From: Bacteroidota bacterium
GTDB taxonomy: Bacteria > Bacteroidota > Bacteroidia > Chitinophagales > Chitinophagaceae
Direction of reading: 5' to 3'
Length of the DNA stretch: 64,000 nucleotides
Assembly: GCA_023423405.1 (NCBI GenBank)
Contig: JAFAFR010000084.1
Span: 184,738 to 248,737, forward strand
Shown: positions 50,638-59,044 of the stretch, piece after piece
Layout: each line of letters opens with the position of its first letter
Numbering within the stretch: position 1 is the first letter of the stretch
Translations under genes and position numbers: made by a program
Notes under the pieces: generated by a model
What the model saw: only the letters and a program-made list of their open reading frames with translations
Databases searched by the model: none
What the model was told of the DNA's origin: nothing

Positions 50638-51509
50638 GTTATATCTGCTATTACAGTTCGTTTACAGGAATGATAGATGTTGAACCGGTTTTCTTTGAGA
50701 AATCCCAGGAGCGTTATATTAAATTCCGCAGCAAGTTCTACCGCAAGGGTGGAAGGCGCGCCAATGGCAGCTACCACTGCGATGCCAGCCATTGCGGCTT
50801 TTTGAATCAGTTCGAAACTGGCTCTACCGCTGAGCAGGAGGATATGTTGATCCAAGGGCAGGGAATGGTCCCTTAGTGCCGCGCCGATTAATTTGTCCAG
50901 CGCATTGTGCCGTCCCACATCTTCGCGCAATACAACAAGCTGGCCATCGGTAGTGAAAATTCCGGCAGCATGAATGCCACCAGTAGCCGAAAAGCAACTT
51001 TGGTTCGACCTTAGTTTATGTGGCAATTGATAAAGGACACGGGTAGACAGTTGCAATGCGTTTTTTTCGATACTTAAAAAAGGACTGACTGTCCGGATAG
51101 ACTCGATGGACGCTTTTCCGCAAACACCACAACTGGAAGTAGTATAGAAGTTCCTGTCTGTCTGCATTAGCCTTGGCGTAAAATCACCCCTAAGCTCAAC
51201 CTGCACAATATTGTTCTTTCCGGAAGAACAGTCAATAGCTATGCCATTGATTTTTTCCACCTGGTTATAAGAAGAAATAATGCCTTCCGTAAATAAGAAA
51301 CCCGCTGCCAGTTCCCCATCATCCCCGGGCGTTCTCATTGTAACCGAAATGCTTTTTTGTATTCTGTTTTCAACAGGCCCGTAACCAATTCTGATTTCAA
51401 GCGGCTCCTCCACAGAAAGGGTGTCGGTAACATAGGAGCTGTCATTTCCATGTATCTTCCTCACAGGCTTTGGCTTACTGGATATTTCGGGTAATTCACT
51501 AACCTTCAT
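50634..51509 (-). CDS. fdhD: Formate dehydrogenase accessory sulfurtransferase FdhD
   Basis: FdhD transfers sulfur from a cysteine desulfurase to the molybdenum cofactor of formate-dehydrogenase-like enzymes. The 291-residue protein has the features expected: LSVEEPLEIRIG, TPGDDGELAAGFLFTEGII, the sulfur-carrying loop TSSCGVCGKASIE, FSATGGIHAAGIF, REDVGRHNALDKLIG and LSGRASFELIQKAAMAGI. It is first in a block that continues with DUF7009 and the YdeP-type oxidoreductase, its probable client. Confidence 0.95.
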   Translation of the reverse strand: MKVSELPEISSKPKPVRKIHGNDSSYVTDTLSVEEPLEIRIGYGPVENRIQKSISVTMRTPGDDGELAAGFLFTEGIISSYNQVEKINGIAIDCSSGKNNIVQVELRGDFTPRLMQTDRNFYTTSSCGVCGKASIESIRTVSPFLSIEKNALQLSTRVLYQLPHKLRSNQSCFSATGGIHAAGIFTTDGQLVVLREDVGRHNALDKLIGAALRDHSLPLDQHILLLSGRASFELIQKAAMAGIAVVAAIGAPSTLAVELAAEFNITLLGFLKENRFNIYHSCKRTVIADIT

Positions 51510-51641
51510 ATGGCGTCGTTAAAAAAGGTTATTAATAGTGGGTTTTCTGGTTATCGCTTTATTACTAAATTACTGTTTTTAGCGGGACGCTGCTTGTGCC
51601 AACTGGTACAATACTTGCGTTATGCCCCAGAAATTAACCCC

Positions 51642-52130
51642 ATGCGTTACCTGTATTTCGCAGCCCTGGTACTGGCATTGCTGGCTTCCTGCAAATCCAA
51701 GCCGCCGGCCACTACTTCAAAGCCCCCGGCGCCGAAAGAGGCCTATACCCTGTCTAACCTGGAAGCCGATATTGTATCGGAAGTGAACCGCTATCGCAAA
51801 TCAAAGGGATTGCCGGCGCTGGAATCCAGCAGCGTGGTGGCTACAGAGGCTGCCGTCCACAGCCAGCGCATGGCGAGCCGCCAGGCTCCTTTCGGGCACG
51901 ATGGCTTTGAGGAGAGATCAGCCCGGATCAGCAAACGCCTCGACGGCACCCGCGCTTCGGCAGAAAACGTAGCAGTTGGGAAAATGTCGGCGCGCAACCT
52001 CGTGCAGTCCTGGCTTAAAAGTCCCGCGCACAAAAAGAATATTGAAGGCCGTTATACCCTCACCGGCGTGGGCATTTCCCGAGATCCTACCGGAACGGTT
52101 TATTATACGCAGATCTTTGTCCTCAAATAA
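51642..52130 (+). CDS. CAP-domain (SCP-like) lipoprotein
   Basis: A 162-residue lipoprotein: signal YLYFAALVLALLASCKS with lipobox LASC, a Pro/Lys-rich linker, then a CAP domain with IVSEVNRYRKSKGLPAL, AAVHSQRMASRQAPFGHDGF, SAENVAVGKMSARNLVQSWL and KSPAHKKNIEGRYTLTGVGI. Bacterial CAP proteins are envelope or secreted proteins of mostly unknown role. The ATG at 51642 gives a proper signal peptide; the frame is open further upstream without one. Confidence 0.9.
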   Translation: MRYLYFAALVLALLASCKSKPPATTSKPPAPKEAYTLSNLEADIVSEVNRYRKSKGLPALESSSVVATEAAVHSQRMASRQAPFGHDGFEERSARISKRLDGTRASAENVAVGKMSARNLVQSWLKSPAHKKNIEGRYTLTGVGISRDPTGTVYYTQIFVLK

Positions 52131-52150
52131 TGCGTTAATTTGTGGCTGCT

Positions 52151-52918
52151 ATGGACCGGAAAGCCATCATCGAGGTCAGGGATCTCCGCAAATCGTATGG
52201 ACAGTTTGAAGCCGTTAAAGGCATCAGTTTTGACGTATACCCGGGTGAAATATTCGGACTGCTGGGGCCCAATGGCGCCGGTAAGTCCACCACGCTGGAG
52301 ATCATGGAAACCCTTCGCGAAAAAAGCAGCGGCACAGTACACATCGACAATAAAAATCTCGACACCGATCCGGCAGGCATCAAAAAGATCATCGGCGTGC
52401 AGTTGCAGTCGTCGGGTTATTATCCCGGGCTCAACCTCACGCAACTGCTGGAACTCTTTGCAGGCCTGTACAACCGCGACATTGATACCCGCGCCATGCT
52501 GGCCATGGTGAACCTCGAAGAAAAAGCCAGGGCCAAATTCAAAGACCTCAGCGGCGGACAGAAACAACGCTTTTCCATTGCCACCACGCTGATCAACGAC
52601 CCAAAGATCATCTTCCTCGACGAGCCCACCACCGGCCTCGATCCCCAGGCCCGGCGCCATCTCTGGGACCTCATCACGGAAATCCGGAGCAAAGGCACCA
52701 CCGTGATCCTGACCACCCACTACATGGACGAAGCCGAAGTGCTCTGCGACCGCGTAGCCATCATCGACAGCGGAAAGATCATTGCGCTCGATACGCCCGG
52801 CCAACTGATCGACCAGCTCGTGGCCCTTGGTTTTGAAAAGCCGCGCGAAGTGAAACAGGCCAACCTGGAAGACGTTTTCATCCATCTCACCGGACACCGG
52901 CTCCGGGAACAGGAATGA
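52151..52918 (+). CDS. ABC transporter ATP-binding protein
   Basis: A 255-residue ATPase with Walker A GLLGPNGAGKSTTLE, Q-loop VQLQSSGYYPGLNLTQ, signature LSGGQKQRFSI, Walker B KIIFLDEPTTGLDP and the H-loop TTHYMDEAEV. The type is that of DrrA/ABC-2-like drug or polysaccharide exporters. No permease gene adjoins it here, so its partner must lie elsewhere. A GTG at 52142 is an alternative start. Its end overlaps the BstA-like gene (ATGA). Confidence 0.92.
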   Translation: MDRKAIIEVRDLRKSYGQFEAVKGISFDVYPGEIFGLLGPNGAGKSTTLEIMETLREKSSGTVHIDNKNLDTDPAGIKKIIGVQLQSSGYYPGLNLTQLLELFAGLYNRDIDTRAMLAMVNLEEKARAKFKDLSGGQKQRFSIATTLINDPKIIFLDEPTTGLDPQARRHLWDLITEIRSKGTTVILTTHYMDEAEVLCDRVAIIDSGKIIALDTPGQLIDQLVALGFEKPREVKQANLEDVFIHLTGHRLREQE

Positions 52919-53478
52919 CCCAAGAAGAAAAACAATATATGGATACACCCGCAACAGATCTTCGTTATCCCATCGGGAAATACGAGCCCCAGCCTTTCAG
53001 CCAGCAGCAATTACAGGCATGGTTAAACGATATTAAGTTCCTGCCGCAACTGATGGAGAACGCCATCCTGCAGCTCGACGAACAGCAATTGCAAACACCT
53101 TATCGTGAAGGCGGCTGGACGGTTCACCAACTCGTGCACCACGTGGCCGACAGCCACGCCAACGCCATGATCCGTTTCAAACTCGGCATCACCGAATCCA
53201 ATCCTACCATCAAACCCTACGACGAAAAAGCCTGGGCCGAACTCAACGACGTGAAAGAACTGCCCATCAATATTTCCCTTACCCTGCTGCATGCGCTGCA
53301 CAGCCGCTGGCATGCCACCATCTATAAGCTCGACCCGCAGGTGTTCCTGGAAAGGACCGTTTTCCATCCTGAACATAAAAAAGAAATGACCCTATGGTTC
53401 CTGCTTGGCATGTACGCCTGGCATGGCAAACACCATGTGGCGCATATTGTTGGCCTGCGCGAAAGAATGGGCTGGTAA
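52915..53478 (+). CDS. YfiT/BstA-like bacillithiol transferase (DinB superfamily)
   Basis: A 187-residue four-helix-bundle protein. The N-terminal phrase DLRYPIGKYEPQPFS is typical of the YfiT/BstA group of bacillithiol S-transferases. Metal ligands of the DinB fold are visible in TVHQLVHHVADSH and YAWHGKHHVAHI. It probably conjugates bacillithiol to electrophiles, consistent with bshC in the same window. The ATG overlaps the TGA of the ABC ATPase gene; another Met at 52939 is possible. Confidence 0.87.
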   Translation: MTQEEKQYMDTPATDLRYPIGKYEPQPFSQQQLQAWLNDIKFLPQLMENAILQLDEQQLQTPYREGGWTVHQLVHHVADSHANAMIRFKLGITESNPTIKPYDEKAWAELNDVKELPINISLTLLHALHSRWHATIYKLDPQVFLERTVFHPEHKKEMTLWFLLGMYAWHGKHHVAHIVGLRERMGW

Positions 53479-53499
53479 TCATAACACATATTCTCGCCA

Positions 53500-54051
53500 A
53501 TGCACTGGAAAATATTATCGTCCGAATACCTCAGCAGGCATATTTATTTCACGGCAAGGCGCGACCGCTGCCAGCGCGAAGACGGCGCCATCGTGGATCC
53601 CTACTTCGTAGTAGAACTGCCTACTTCCGCCACAGCGCTGGCCCTCACCGCCGATAACAAAGTGCTGATGGTACGACAGTACCGCCATCCCATCGGTGAA
53701 GTGATACTCGAAACACCCGGCGGTTTTATTGACCCGGGTGAGGATTTTGCCACGGGTATGAAAAGGGAACTGCTGGAAGAAACCGGTTATGCCTTTTCCG
53801 ATATCGAATACCTCGCGCGGGTGGCTGCCAACCCGGGCGTGCTCAGCAACTATACTGAACTCTTCCTGGCCACCGGCGGTGTAAAAAAACAGGAGCAGCA
53901 GCTCGATCACAACGAAGAGATCGAGGTGGTGGAAATATCGCTCGACGACATTACCGGCATGTTGTTAAGAGGGGAGATCGTGCAGTCGCTCCACGCCAAC
54001 TGCGTATTTTATGCCTTGATGCGCCTGGGCAAACTGCAGGTCAGCAGTTGA
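53500..54051 (+). CDS. NUDIX hydrolase, ADP-ribose pyrophosphatase-like
   Basis: This 183-residue protein contains a full Nudix box, GGFIDPGEDFATGMKRELLEETGY, here split as GGFIDPGEDF and ATGMKRELLEETGY (G-x5-E-x7-RELLEETG). The N-terminal half has VVELPTSATALALTADNKVL and VRQYRHPIGEVILETP, the pattern of ADP-ribose or nucleotide-sugar pyrophosphatases. The substrate is not certain. It starts 21 nt after the BstA-like gene and overlaps the convergent folC by 11 nt. Confidence 0.9.
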   Translation: MHWKILSSEYLSRHIYFTARRDRCQREDGAIVDPYFVVELPTSATALALTADNKVLMVRQYRHPIGEVILETPGGFIDPGEDFATGMKRELLEETGYAFSDIEYLARVAANPGVLSNYTELFLATGGVKKQEQQLDHNEEIEVVEISLDDITGMLLRGEIVQSLHANCVFYALMRLGKLQVSS

Positions 54052-55330
54052 CCTCGGCCACTACGAATACGCTGCCGCAAACCAGCACCAGGTCGTTCTT
54101 GCCGGCCCTTGCCTTTGCCGCTTGCAGGGCCTGGTTTACGTCGGCAACCACCGATCCCTGTAACCCGGCTGCAGCCGCCTGTTCCGCCAGCGCCGTGGCA
54201 TCCAGCGCACGCGGAATCTTTGCCTGTGTGAAGAAATAAACGGCCTGTCGCGGCAGCAGCCCAAGCACGGCGCCGATGTCCTTGTCCTTCACCATACCTA
54301 TCACGATGTAGAGGTGATGAAAATCTTCCAGCTCCAGTTGGCGCAGCAGGGCCCTGACGCCATCTTCGTTGTGTGCCACGTCGAGGATCACGCGGGGATG
54401 TTCGCTCACCTGTTCCCAGCGGCCATGCAAGCCCGTTAGTTTTTTCGCGTGTGCCAGTCCGTTATGTATGGCCTGTTCGCTGATGGACCAGCCCGCCCGC
54501 TGGAGAACATGCACGGCCTGCAGCACGGTACGCACATTGCGAACCTGGTATTCTCCCGTGAGGTCGAGGCGGTACAACTGTGCGTCCTGCCGCTCTTTTT
54601 CCCGCACCGTCACTTCCAGCAGCGATTTGTTTTTTTTCCAGTCCACCACCACCTGCTCTTGACCCGCCAGGCTCAGCGGCGCCTCCATTTCGCGGGCCTT
54701 CGCTTCAAAAACAGGCCGTGTGATCTCGTTCCATTCTCCTATCACCACCGGTACGCCCTTTTTGATGATGCCGGCTTTTTCTGCCGCAATGCTGGCCAGG
54801 TCGGGTCCCAGGATATTCATATGGTCCATGCCGATATTGGTGATGACGCTCAGCTCGGGAAGCACAATATTGGTGCTGTCGAGCCGTCCACCCAGCCCGG
54901 TTTCGATCACCGCCACTTCCACGCCTTCCTGCACGAACCAGGCGAAAGCCATGCTCACGGTAAGCTCAAAAAAAGAAGGCTCGATGACCCGGATCGCTTC
55001 TTCCATGCTGCGGGTAAAAGACACTACAAAATCTTCCGGCACCATTTCTCCGTTCACACGGATCCTTTCCCGGAAATCGTGCAGGTGGGGTGAAGTGTAG
55101 AGGCCTGTTGTATAACCGGCTTCCTGCAGTACGGCCGCCAGCATATGCGAAGTGGAACCTTTGCCGTTGGTGCCGGCAATATGGATGGATTTGAATTTCC
55201 GGTAATTGTTGCCGGCGTATTCTTCCAGTGCGATGATGTTGTGAAGGTCTTTCTTATAAGCGGCGGCGCCCTGGGTGCTGAACAGCGGTAACCTGTTGAA
55301 CAGGTAGTGAACGGTTTCCTGGTAATCCAT
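54041..55330 (-). CDS. folC: Folylpolyglutamate / dihydrofolate synthase FolC
   Basis: FolC adds glutamate to dihydropteroate and to folates. The 429-residue Mur-ligase-family protein has YLFNRLPLFSTQGAAAYK, the P-loop HIAGTNGKGSTSHMLAAVL, YTSPHLHDFRERIRVNGEM, FFELTVSMAFAWF, ETGLGGRLDSTNIV, VITNIGMDHMNILG and LDVAHNEDGVRALL. Length and motifs are normal. It follows the TonB gene by 17 nt on the same strand. Confidence 0.95.
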   Translation of the reverse strand: MDYQETVHYLFNRLPLFSTQGAAAYKKDLHNIIALEEYAGNNYRKFKSIHIAGTNGKGSTSHMLAAVLQEAGYTTGLYTSPHLHDFRERIRVNGEMVPEDFVVSFTRSMEEAIRVIEPSFFELTVSMAFAWFVQEGVEVAVIETGLGGRLDSTNIVLPELSVITNIGMDHMNILGPDLASIAAEKAGIIKKGVPVVIGEWNEITRPVFEAKAREMEAPLSLAGQEQVVVDWKKNKSLLEVTVREKERQDAQLYRLDLTGEYQVRNVRTVLQAVHVLQRAGWSISEQAIHNGLAHAKKLTGLHGRWEQVSEHPRVILDVAHNEDGVRALLRQLELEDFHHLYIVIGMVKDKDIGAVLGLLPRQAVYFFTQAKIPRALDATALAEQAAAAGLQGSVVADVNQALQAAKARAGKNDLVLVCGSVFVVAEVNC

Positions 55331-55347
55331 ATGCTGCGGGAAGGGGC

Positions 55348-56223
55348 TTAATTCTTAAGCCGGAAATTGAAAATAATGGTGCCGATCTGTTCATCACCGC
55401 CGGCAGAGAATTTCAACTGCATGGCTTTGCGCGTGGCAATGGATTTCAGGTTGGCATTGGAGGTAGTGGAGCCGCGCGGCTGGAAAACAGCGGAAATAAC
55501 TTTTCCGGCAGCGTCCACGCGGATGTCCACAGCCACTTTTGCATTTTCATTGAAGTCGTCCTCGAACGAAGGCAGGCGAGTGATCTTTCTGCCGGTCAGT
55601 CCTTTTGAGATGACCACACCGGAACTGCCGGTGCCGCCATTGCCGGTGTAATTCTTACTGTCGGGATCACCACCTGGTTTTCCCTGGTCGCCGGATCCGC
55701 CGGCGATTCCCTGGTTGCCACCTTTCTGGTAGCTGTCTGCTTCATTGCCCCCGGTTCCGTTTCCGGAAACGCCTTTGAAAACAGCCTTCGGTTTGGGCGG
55801 GGCGGGTACTGGATTCAAAACGGGCTTGGTCGGAGTGGATTTGGGCTTTACAGCCGTTTCCCTCTCTGGAATTTTCACAGCATTCGGCTTTGCAACCTCC
55901 GGCTTTTTCAGGGCCGGCGCATCTTCGTCCCGGTCATCGGTTTCAATATCTTTCTGTTCCTCTGCAGCCGCCGCACTTGCCTTTGGCGGCGTGTATTGCG
56001 GTTGTTGGGAAGGAGCGGGCGATTCGGGCGACCTGGGCTGGTCTTCGCCCAAGCCCTCGTCGCTGTTGCCTAAGTTCACTTCAATACCATCTTCCAGCGG
56101 TGGAGGCGGAACCGTGGGCAGCGACCAGCGCACAAAGAAGAGGATCAGCAACAGGGCAACCACTACGGCTGCGGTGTAACCTCCTGCACGGATATTCTTC
56201 TGTATCTCGAATGGCGTGGTCAT
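55348..56223 (-). CDS. tonB: TonB-like energy transducer
   Basis: A 291-residue protein with one N-terminal membrane helix (YTAAVVVALLLILFFV), a long linker rich in Pro, Glu and Lys (LKKPEVAKPNAVKIPERET), a Gly/Asn-rich stretch (about 160-205) and a C-terminal TonB-like domain (KVAVDIRVDAAGKVISAVF, ATRKAMQLKFSAGGDE). It should couple the proton motive force to outer-membrane receptors with ExbB/ExbD. Those genes are not adjacent here, since the preceding gene is an EamA transporter. Confidence 0.85.
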   Translation of the reverse strand: MTTPFEIQKNIRAGGYTAAVVVALLLILFFVRWSLPTVPPPPLEDGIEVNLGNSDEGLGEDQPRSPESPAPSQQPQYTPPKASAAAAEEQKDIETDDRDEDAPALKKPEVAKPNAVKIPERETAVKPKSTPTKPVLNPVPAPPKPKAVFKGVSGNGTGGNEADSYQKGGNQGIAGGSGDQGKPGGDPDSKNYTGNGGTGSSGVVISKGLTGRKITRLPSFEDDFNENAKVAVDIRVDAAGKVISAVFQPRGSTTSNANLKSIATRKAMQLKFSAGGDEQIGTIIFNFRLKN

Positions 56224-56281
56224 AGTGAGCGGCTTAGCGGCATAAAAATACGAGGTTCTGCCGGCAATTGAAATGTTAAAA

Positions 56282-57190
56282 TCAGGGCTTCTTCGAAGGC
56301 AGGTTCGCGAGCACCAGTCCCGCTACAATAATAAGGCTGCTTACAATGTGCAGCAGGGTGATTTTTTCGCGCAGCAGCCACAGGGCTTCGAGGCTGGCAA
56401 ACAGCGGAATGAGGTTGCCAAACAAAGCCGTGCGCGCCGTGCCCAGCCGAGCGATGGCTGCGTTCCAGCAGAGATAGGAAACCACGCTGGTGCCCACTCC
56501 GAGATAGAGCAATACCACCCACAGCGAGGGCGTCCATACCACGGCAGCGGCGTGCGCCCGCTCCCAGAGATAGCCCGGAAACAGCATGGCGGCGCCCCAT
56601 CCGAAAACCAGCAGCAGGAAGGCCATCGACCTTATGCCCGCAGGCTTCCGCTTTACCAGCGTGTTGTACACTGCAAAAGCGAGGGCGCCGAGTAATATGT
56701 ACACATCTCCTTTTCCAAACTGGAAGTGATACAGCTTTTCGAGGCTGCCGCCCGACAGGAGCAGCAGGATGCCGATGATACATACTGCCAGGCCGGCAAT
56801 GCGTGCAGGCGGAATTTTTTCGTGCAGGAAAACGGCGGCCAGTGCAATGGCCATGATGGGCGAACTGGTGGTGCCGATCAGCGCCAGGTTAATAGCCGGC
56901 GAATAATGCCCCGCAACATAGATAAAGGTATTGAAGAGCGCAATGCCGCTGAAGGCGGTGACAGCGAAATAAGGCCAGTGTTTTTTCACCGTAGGCCAGT
57001 CTTCCCGCAGTTGCCGGAATGCAAAAGGAAATAGGATAACCGTTGCCGTTAGCCAGCGGAAAAAGGCCAGGGTAATGGGTTGTATGTCCTGGATCACTTT
57101 ACGGGCCACGATGAAATTGCCGCTCCAGATGATGGTTGCAACAATGGCCAGTACAATGCCCTGCAGGATGTGGTCGGTACTTTTTTTCAA
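56282..57190 (-). CDS. EamA/DMT family transporter
   Basis: A 302-residue membrane protein with about ten helices in two EamA repeats: GIVLAIVATIIWSGNFIVAR and LALIGTTSSPIMAIALAAVF in the first, VVLLYLGVGTSVVSYLCWNA and LFASLEALWLLREKITLLHI in the second. DMT transporters export amino acids, nucleosides or other metabolites; the substrate is unknown. The start is a TTG at 57190 overlapping the TGA of the radical SAM gene (TTGA), so translation is probably coupled. Confidence 0.9.
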   Translation of the reverse strand: MKKSTDHILQGIVLAIVATIIWSGNFIVARKVIQDIQPITLAFFRWLTATVILFPFAFRQLREDWPTVKKHWPYFAVTAFSGIALFNTFIYVAGHYSPAINLALIGTTSSPIMAIALAAVFLHEKIPPARIAGLAVCIIGILLLLSGGSLEKLYHFQFGKGDVYILLGALAFAVYNTLVKRKPAGIRSMAFLLLVFGWGAAMLFPGYLWERAHAAAVVWTPSLWVVLLYLGVGTSVVSYLCWNAAIARLGTARTALFGNLIPLFASLEALWLLREKITLLHIVSSLIIVAGLVLANLPSKKP

Positions 57191-58482
57191 TGGGCAAAGT
57201 CCAGTTCAAAATCGCCTTTGATCCTTTCCATTGGCGGATTGTAATAGCCGTATTTCAATTGCGGGAACTCTTCACGGATCAGTTCCATGAACTGCTTCAC
57301 GCCCATGCACTCACCCGTATCAGTTACACCGATCTTTCCCAGGTACCAGTCGGGGTCGATGTTGAAATTGCGCCACTGGATCATGCAGAGACCGGTATCG
57401 CGGATCAGTTTTCGCAGCGCCTCGTATTCGGCAACGCTGTCGGTCATGCCGGGAAATACAAAATAGTTGATGGAGGTCCAGCCGCCGGCCTGTCGCACGA
57501 TTTTCAGGCTCTCCACAATGTCGTCGAAATCGTAATTGTTCGGGCGGTAATAAGGCATGTAAATTTCGCGGCGCGCCGAATTGGTGCTTACGCGTATGCT
57601 GTTCAAACCCGCGTCTACCAGGGCTTTCACGGCATCGGGACGCGATCCGTTGGTGTTCACGTTGATGCTTCCACGCTGTGTGTGTTTCCTGATTTCGCGA
57701 ATGGCTTCGCACATGGTTTCCCACATCAGCAGGGGCTCGCCTTCGCAGCCCTGCCCGAAGCTTATGAGGGGATAGGGCGCCGATTCCAGGTGCGGTACGG
57801 TGTACTCCACGATCTCTTCGGCGCTGGGTTTGAAACTGAGCCGGTCCTGTGTGCTCACGATGGGTTCTTCGTCGGGCTGCAGCGATATGCATCCCACGCA
57901 GTTGGCGTTGCAGGCCGGTGATACGGGAATGGGACATTCCCAGCGGCCCATGAAATAATTCCGTGCAGCCGGGCAGTGATAGGTATTGCAACAGTTCTCC
58001 GCCAGGTGTTTTACCAGGCGGTTGTGCGGGTAGGCATGCACGAGGGTATCCACGCCGGCGGCGATCACGGTATCGTTGTAACCGCGGCATTCCTGCCGGA
58101 TATCGGATTCGATGCGCACGGCCGGCACCAGGAAACGCCCGTCCACCCAGCCCGCCGCGGTGTAGCAGAAAAGTGGCAGCGTGGGCGCTTCGGGGGCGCT
58201 TTCGTAAGCGGCGATGAAGAGGCCCGTATGCGCCGGCGGAATGAATGCCGCCACGGCCCAGCCCTTTTCGCACAAACGCATGTCGCCGGTGGCCACATCA
58301 ATGCCAATGCCCCTTCTGCCCGGCAGCTCGTATAAATTGCCGCCCTCGGGCAGTTCTATCCAGTCTTCGTCCGGCACGGGATATACGTCCCAGCCGCTCC
58401 TGCCGGTGGCATAGAGGGTAGGGTCTTCGAAAATATTTCCTTTGCCATCGGAATACAGCAAATAGGGCGAATGTTTCAGCAT
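57187..58482 (-). CDS. Radical SAM protein of unknown function
   Basis: A 431-residue protein. The radical SAM core starts near residue 200 with CNANCVGCISLQ (CxxxCxxC) and includes SFGQGCEGEPLLMWETM and NVNTNGSRPDAVKALVDAGL. The N-terminal 190 residues form a separate domain with VPDEDWIELPEGGNLYELPG, and a cysteine-rich stretch before the core (ENCCNTYHCPAARNYF) might hold an extra metal site. The substrate is unknown. The start at 58482 (MLKHSPYLL) avoids overlap with the upstream gene; a start 39 nt earlier is possible. It is coupled to the EamA transporter, which may move its product or substrate. Confidence 0.82.
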   Translation of the reverse strand: MLKHSPYLLYSDGKGNIFEDPTLYATGRSGWDVYPVPDEDWIELPEGGNLYELPGRRGIGIDVATGDMRLCEKGWAVAAFIPPAHTGLFIAAYESAPEAPTLPLFCYTAAGWVDGRFLVPAVRIESDIRQECRGYNDTVIAAGVDTLVHAYPHNRLVKHLAENCCNTYHCPAARNYFMGRWECPIPVSPACNANCVGCISLQPDEEPIVSTQDRLSFKPSAEEIVEYTVPHLESAPYPLISFGQGCEGEPLLMWETMCEAIREIRKHTQRGSINVNTNGSRPDAVKALVDAGLNSIRVSTNSARREIYMPYYRPNNYDFDDIVESLKIVRQAGGWTSINYFVFPGMTDSVAEYEALRKLIRDTGLCMIQWRNFNIDPDWYLGKIGVTDTGECMGVKQFMELIREEFPQLKYGYYNPPMERIKGDFELDFAH

Positions 58483-58499
58483 GGCGCAAAGATAGTGTA

Positions 58500-59042
58500 T
58501 CAGGCCAGATGGGCGCGGCACCAGGCGTTGAATTCGTCTTCATCGGCGTCGCCTTCCTCGTCGATGGTTTCGCGCTGGAGCAGGCGGTTGTCGGCGAAAT
58601 CGAGGGTGAGCAGGTTGCCGCGCAGCACGATGTTCTCAAAATCGGACCAGGTGTATTTTTTCCGGGGAAAACTGTTGAACACCACCCCTTCTTTGTGAAA
58701 GCCGATCTCCAGGTTTTTTTTGGCCTGCCGCTCCAGCAGTCCCATTACCAGGAGGGGAAAAAACAGCCAGGGAGAAAAAGGCATGCTGGCCCAAACCAGC
58801 CCCGTGATCATTAAAATATAATTATAATATACCGCTCCGGCGCCCCTGCTGCGACGGTACATATTAAAGGCCGTGAGCCCTGTTATCAACAGGGCGCCGA
58901 GCAGGTGGATGTTTCTTTTTTCCGGTCCCGCTACATAATTGACGCTGAAAAAAAGCACCGATGTGGCAATGGTCAGCAGGCTGAAACGGTCCACCCATTT
59001 GCGGGAGCGGTTTTGCAGCGTAACCACGTAATCGTACACCAT
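58500..59042 (-). CDS. Hypothetical membrane protein
   Basis: A 180-residue protein with about four hydrophobic segments in its first two thirds (LLTIATSVLFFSVNYVAG, IHLLGALLITGLTAF, YYNYILMITGLVWASM, WLFFPLLVMGLLER). A soluble C-terminal part, with GFHKEGVVFNSFPRKKYTWS and an acidic ending (DEEGDADEDEFN), could be a small PH-like domain. I do not recognise a named family. It lies between the agmatinase-like gene (2 nt) and the radical SAM gene (17 nt) and is probably co-transcribed with them. Confidence 0.65.
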   Translation of the reverse strand: MVYDYVVTLQNRSRKWVDRFSLLTIATSVLFFSVNYVAGPEKRNIHLLGALLITGLTAFNMYRRSRGAGAVYYNYILMITGLVWASMPFSPWLFFPLLVMGLLERQAKKNLEIGFHKEGVVFNSFPRKKYTWSDFENIVLRGNLLTLDFADNRLLQRETIDEEGDADEDEFNAWCRAHLA

Positions 59043-59044
59043 GC

